49,721 nucleotides of DNA from Pseudomonas lopnurensis. GTDB taxonomy: Bacteria; Pseudomonadota; Gammaproteobacteria; Pseudomonadales; Pseudomonadaceae. Location of the stretch: contig NZ_JADDIX010000045.1 in NCBI RefSeq assembly GCF_015070855.1, positions 1-49,721 on the forward strand, read 5' to 3'. The position numbers and the translations under genes were made by a program. Below are positions 48,656 through 49,721 of the stretch, piece after piece (position 1 is the stretch's first letter; every line of letters starts with the position of its first letter). The notes under the pieces were generated by a model, which was not told where the DNA came from, made no database searches, and worked only from the letters and a program-made list of their open reading frames with translations.

Positions 48656-49597
48656 TTAGCGGAACATCGCGCTGATCGATTCGGCATTGCTGATGCGGCG
48701 AACCGCTTCAGCCACCACTGGCGCGATGTCCAGTTGGCGAATTCGGGTGCAGGACTGCGCGGCGGCCGACAGCGGGATGGTGTTGGTCACCACCAGTTCG
48801 TCGAGCACGGAGCCTTCGATGTTCTCGATGGCGCGGCCGGACAGGATCGGGTGCGTGCAGTAGGCGTAGACCTTCGCCGCGCCGTGATCCTTGAGCGCCT
48901 TGGCCGCGTGGCACAGGGTGCCGGCGGTGTCGACCATGTCGTCGACGAGGATGCAGGTACGGCCTTCGATGTCGCCGATGATGTGCATCACCTCGGACTG
49001 GTTGGCCTTCGGCCGACGCTTGTCGATGATCGCCAGGTCGACGCCGAGGGACTTGGCCACGGCACGGGCGCGGACCACGCCGCCGATGTCGGGGGAGACG
49101 ATCATCAGGTTCTCGAAGCGCTGGGCCTGGATGTCGTCGACCAGTACCGGCGAGCCGTAGATGTTGTCCACCGGCATGTCGAAGAAACCCTGGATCTGGT
49201 CGGCGTGCAGGTCGACGGTCAGCACGCGGTTGACGCCGACGACGTCGAGCATGTCGGCCACGACCTTGGCGCTGATCGGTACACGGGCAGAGCGCGGGCG
49301 GCGATCCTGGCGGGCATAACCGAAGTAAGGGATCACAGCGGTAATTCGGGAAGCCGAAGAGCGGCGGAAGGCGTCGGCCAGTACCACCAGTTCCATCAGG
49401 TTGTCGTTGGTCGGAGCGCAGGTCGGTTGGATCAGAAAGACGTCCTTGCCGCGAACGTTCTCGTTGATCTCGACGCTGATTTCACCGTCGGAGAACTTTC
49501 CGACGTAGGCATCACCGAGGGGAATATGCAGCTGACGTACGACACGCCGGGCCAGATCGGGGTTGGCGTTCCCCGTGAAGACCATCATCTTGGACAC
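48656..49597 (-). CDS. prs: Ribose-phosphate pyrophosphokinase (PRPP synthetase)
   Basis: A 313-residue enzyme that makes PRPP from ribose-5-phosphate and ATP. The ATP site [10 protein letters not shown], the metal-binding [13 protein letters not shown] and the PRPP-binding loop [14 protein letters not shown] are present. GTG 49597 ([17 protein letters not shown]) gives the family length; an ATG 48 nt upstream would add an atypical tail. It follows tRNA-Gln on the same strand, as in P. aeruginosa. Confidence 0.97.
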   Translation of the reverse strand: MSKMMVFTGNANPDLARRVVRQLHIPLGDAYVGKFSDGEISVEINENVRGKDVFLIQPTCAPTNDNLMELVVLADAFRRSSASRITAVIPYFGYARQDRRPRSARVPISAKVVADMLDVVGVNRVLTVDLHADQIQGFFDMPVDNIYGSPVLVDDIQAQRFENLMIVSPDIGGVVRARAVAKSLGVDLAIIDKRRPKANQSEVMHIIGDIEGRTCILVDDMVDTAGTLCHAAKALKDHGAAKVYAYCTHPILSGRAIENIEGSVLDELVVTNTIPLSAAAQSCTRIRQLDIAPVVAEAVRRISNAESISAMFR

Positions 49598-49634
49598 GCG
49601 CAGTACCTGCCTGAGGGTGGGTCCGATGAATAAA

Positions 49635-49667
49635 AAGCTGTTCAAAAGCCGGGCTCTTGAACAGCTT
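49635..49667 (-). terminator. Hairpin between tRNA-Gln and prs
   Basis: AAGCTGTTCAA and TTGAACAGCTT form a perfect 11-bp inverted repeat around an 11-nt centre. On the minus strand the stem is followed by TTTATTC. It lies just after tRNA-Gln and 38 bp before the prs start, so it can end the tRNA transcript or partly attenuate read-through into prs. Confidence 0.8.
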
Positions 49668-49675
49668 CAAGTGTA

Positions 49676-49721
49676 TGGCAGGGGCGGCTGGATTCGAACC
49701 AACGCATGCCAGGATCAAAAC
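49676..49721 (-). tRNA. tRNA-Gln (TTG), 3' part
   Basis: Minus strand: the visible part starts inside the anticodon arm (GTTTTGATCC, anticodon TTG), then the T arm GTTGGTTCGAATCCAGC, acceptor CGCCCCT and GCCA end. The 5' half lies beyond the window. The position beside prs matches other Pseudomonas. Confidence 0.9.

Overview
The window reads as a chromosome segment of a high-GC gammaproteobacterium of the genus Pseudomonas in the broad sense (stutzeri/mendocina/alcaligenes-like). The evidence is the 23S/5S rRNA sequence, Pseudomonas-type REP palindromes, an MksBEF condensin operon, a LiuR-type leucine catabolic operon and the gene order rplY-pth-ychF next to prs and tRNA-Gln. No species is assigned.

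Layout. 1-1514: 3' end of an rRNA operon (partial 23S, 5S, terminator). 1.7-5.3 kb: two half-size PqiA/LetA-like membrane proteins and a six-domain MCE (PqiB/LetB-like) protein, for lipid transport between the membranes. 5.4-10.3 kb: mksF-mksE-mksB condensin on the minus strand, without the MksG/JetD nuclease of Wadjet defence systems. 10.5-13.3 kb: leuA, a TonB-like hypothetical gene and rimI. 13.4-18.0 kb: an acidic hypothetical protein, trehalose synthesis (otsB-otsA), a beta-carbonic anhydrase and an EamA exporter, then tRNA-Met. 18.2-18.9 kb: a higBA toxin-antitoxin pair. 19.1-32 kb: DoxX, then a minus-strand leucine-to-acetyl-CoA operon (liuA, liuB, liuC, liuD, liuE, scoA, scoB, thiolase) with liuR at its distal end, and a divergent acyl-CoA synthetase behind a probable LiuR operator. 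32-35.7 kb: AhpD-like protein, a permease tail, an MFS gene with an in-frame stop, a LysR regulator, a small acidic gene and a decayed tyrosine integrase. 35.7-45.9 kb: a six-gene minus-strand type I restriction-modification locus (hsdM, hsdS, a HEPN-like unknown, a YhcG-type nuclease, hsdR, a YgjP-type metallopeptidase). 46.1 kb to the end: core genes ychF, pth, rplY, prs and a partial tRNA-Gln.

How it works together. The liu/sco/thiolase genes form a complete route from isovaleryl-CoA through HMG-CoA and acetoacetate to acetyl-CoA. The restriction locus looks like a small defence island: its methylase, specificity and restriction genes are interrupted by two accessory genes, and an integrase remnant abuts it. 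From memory of P. aeruginosa PAO1, tRNA-Met and higBA lie close to ychF there, so the roughly 27 kb between them here behaves as a variable region.

The most notable points are the accessory genes inside the type I locus, a REP palindrome pair inside the liuD reading frame, a hexanucleotide expansion inside higB, and several repeat elements in operon gaps.
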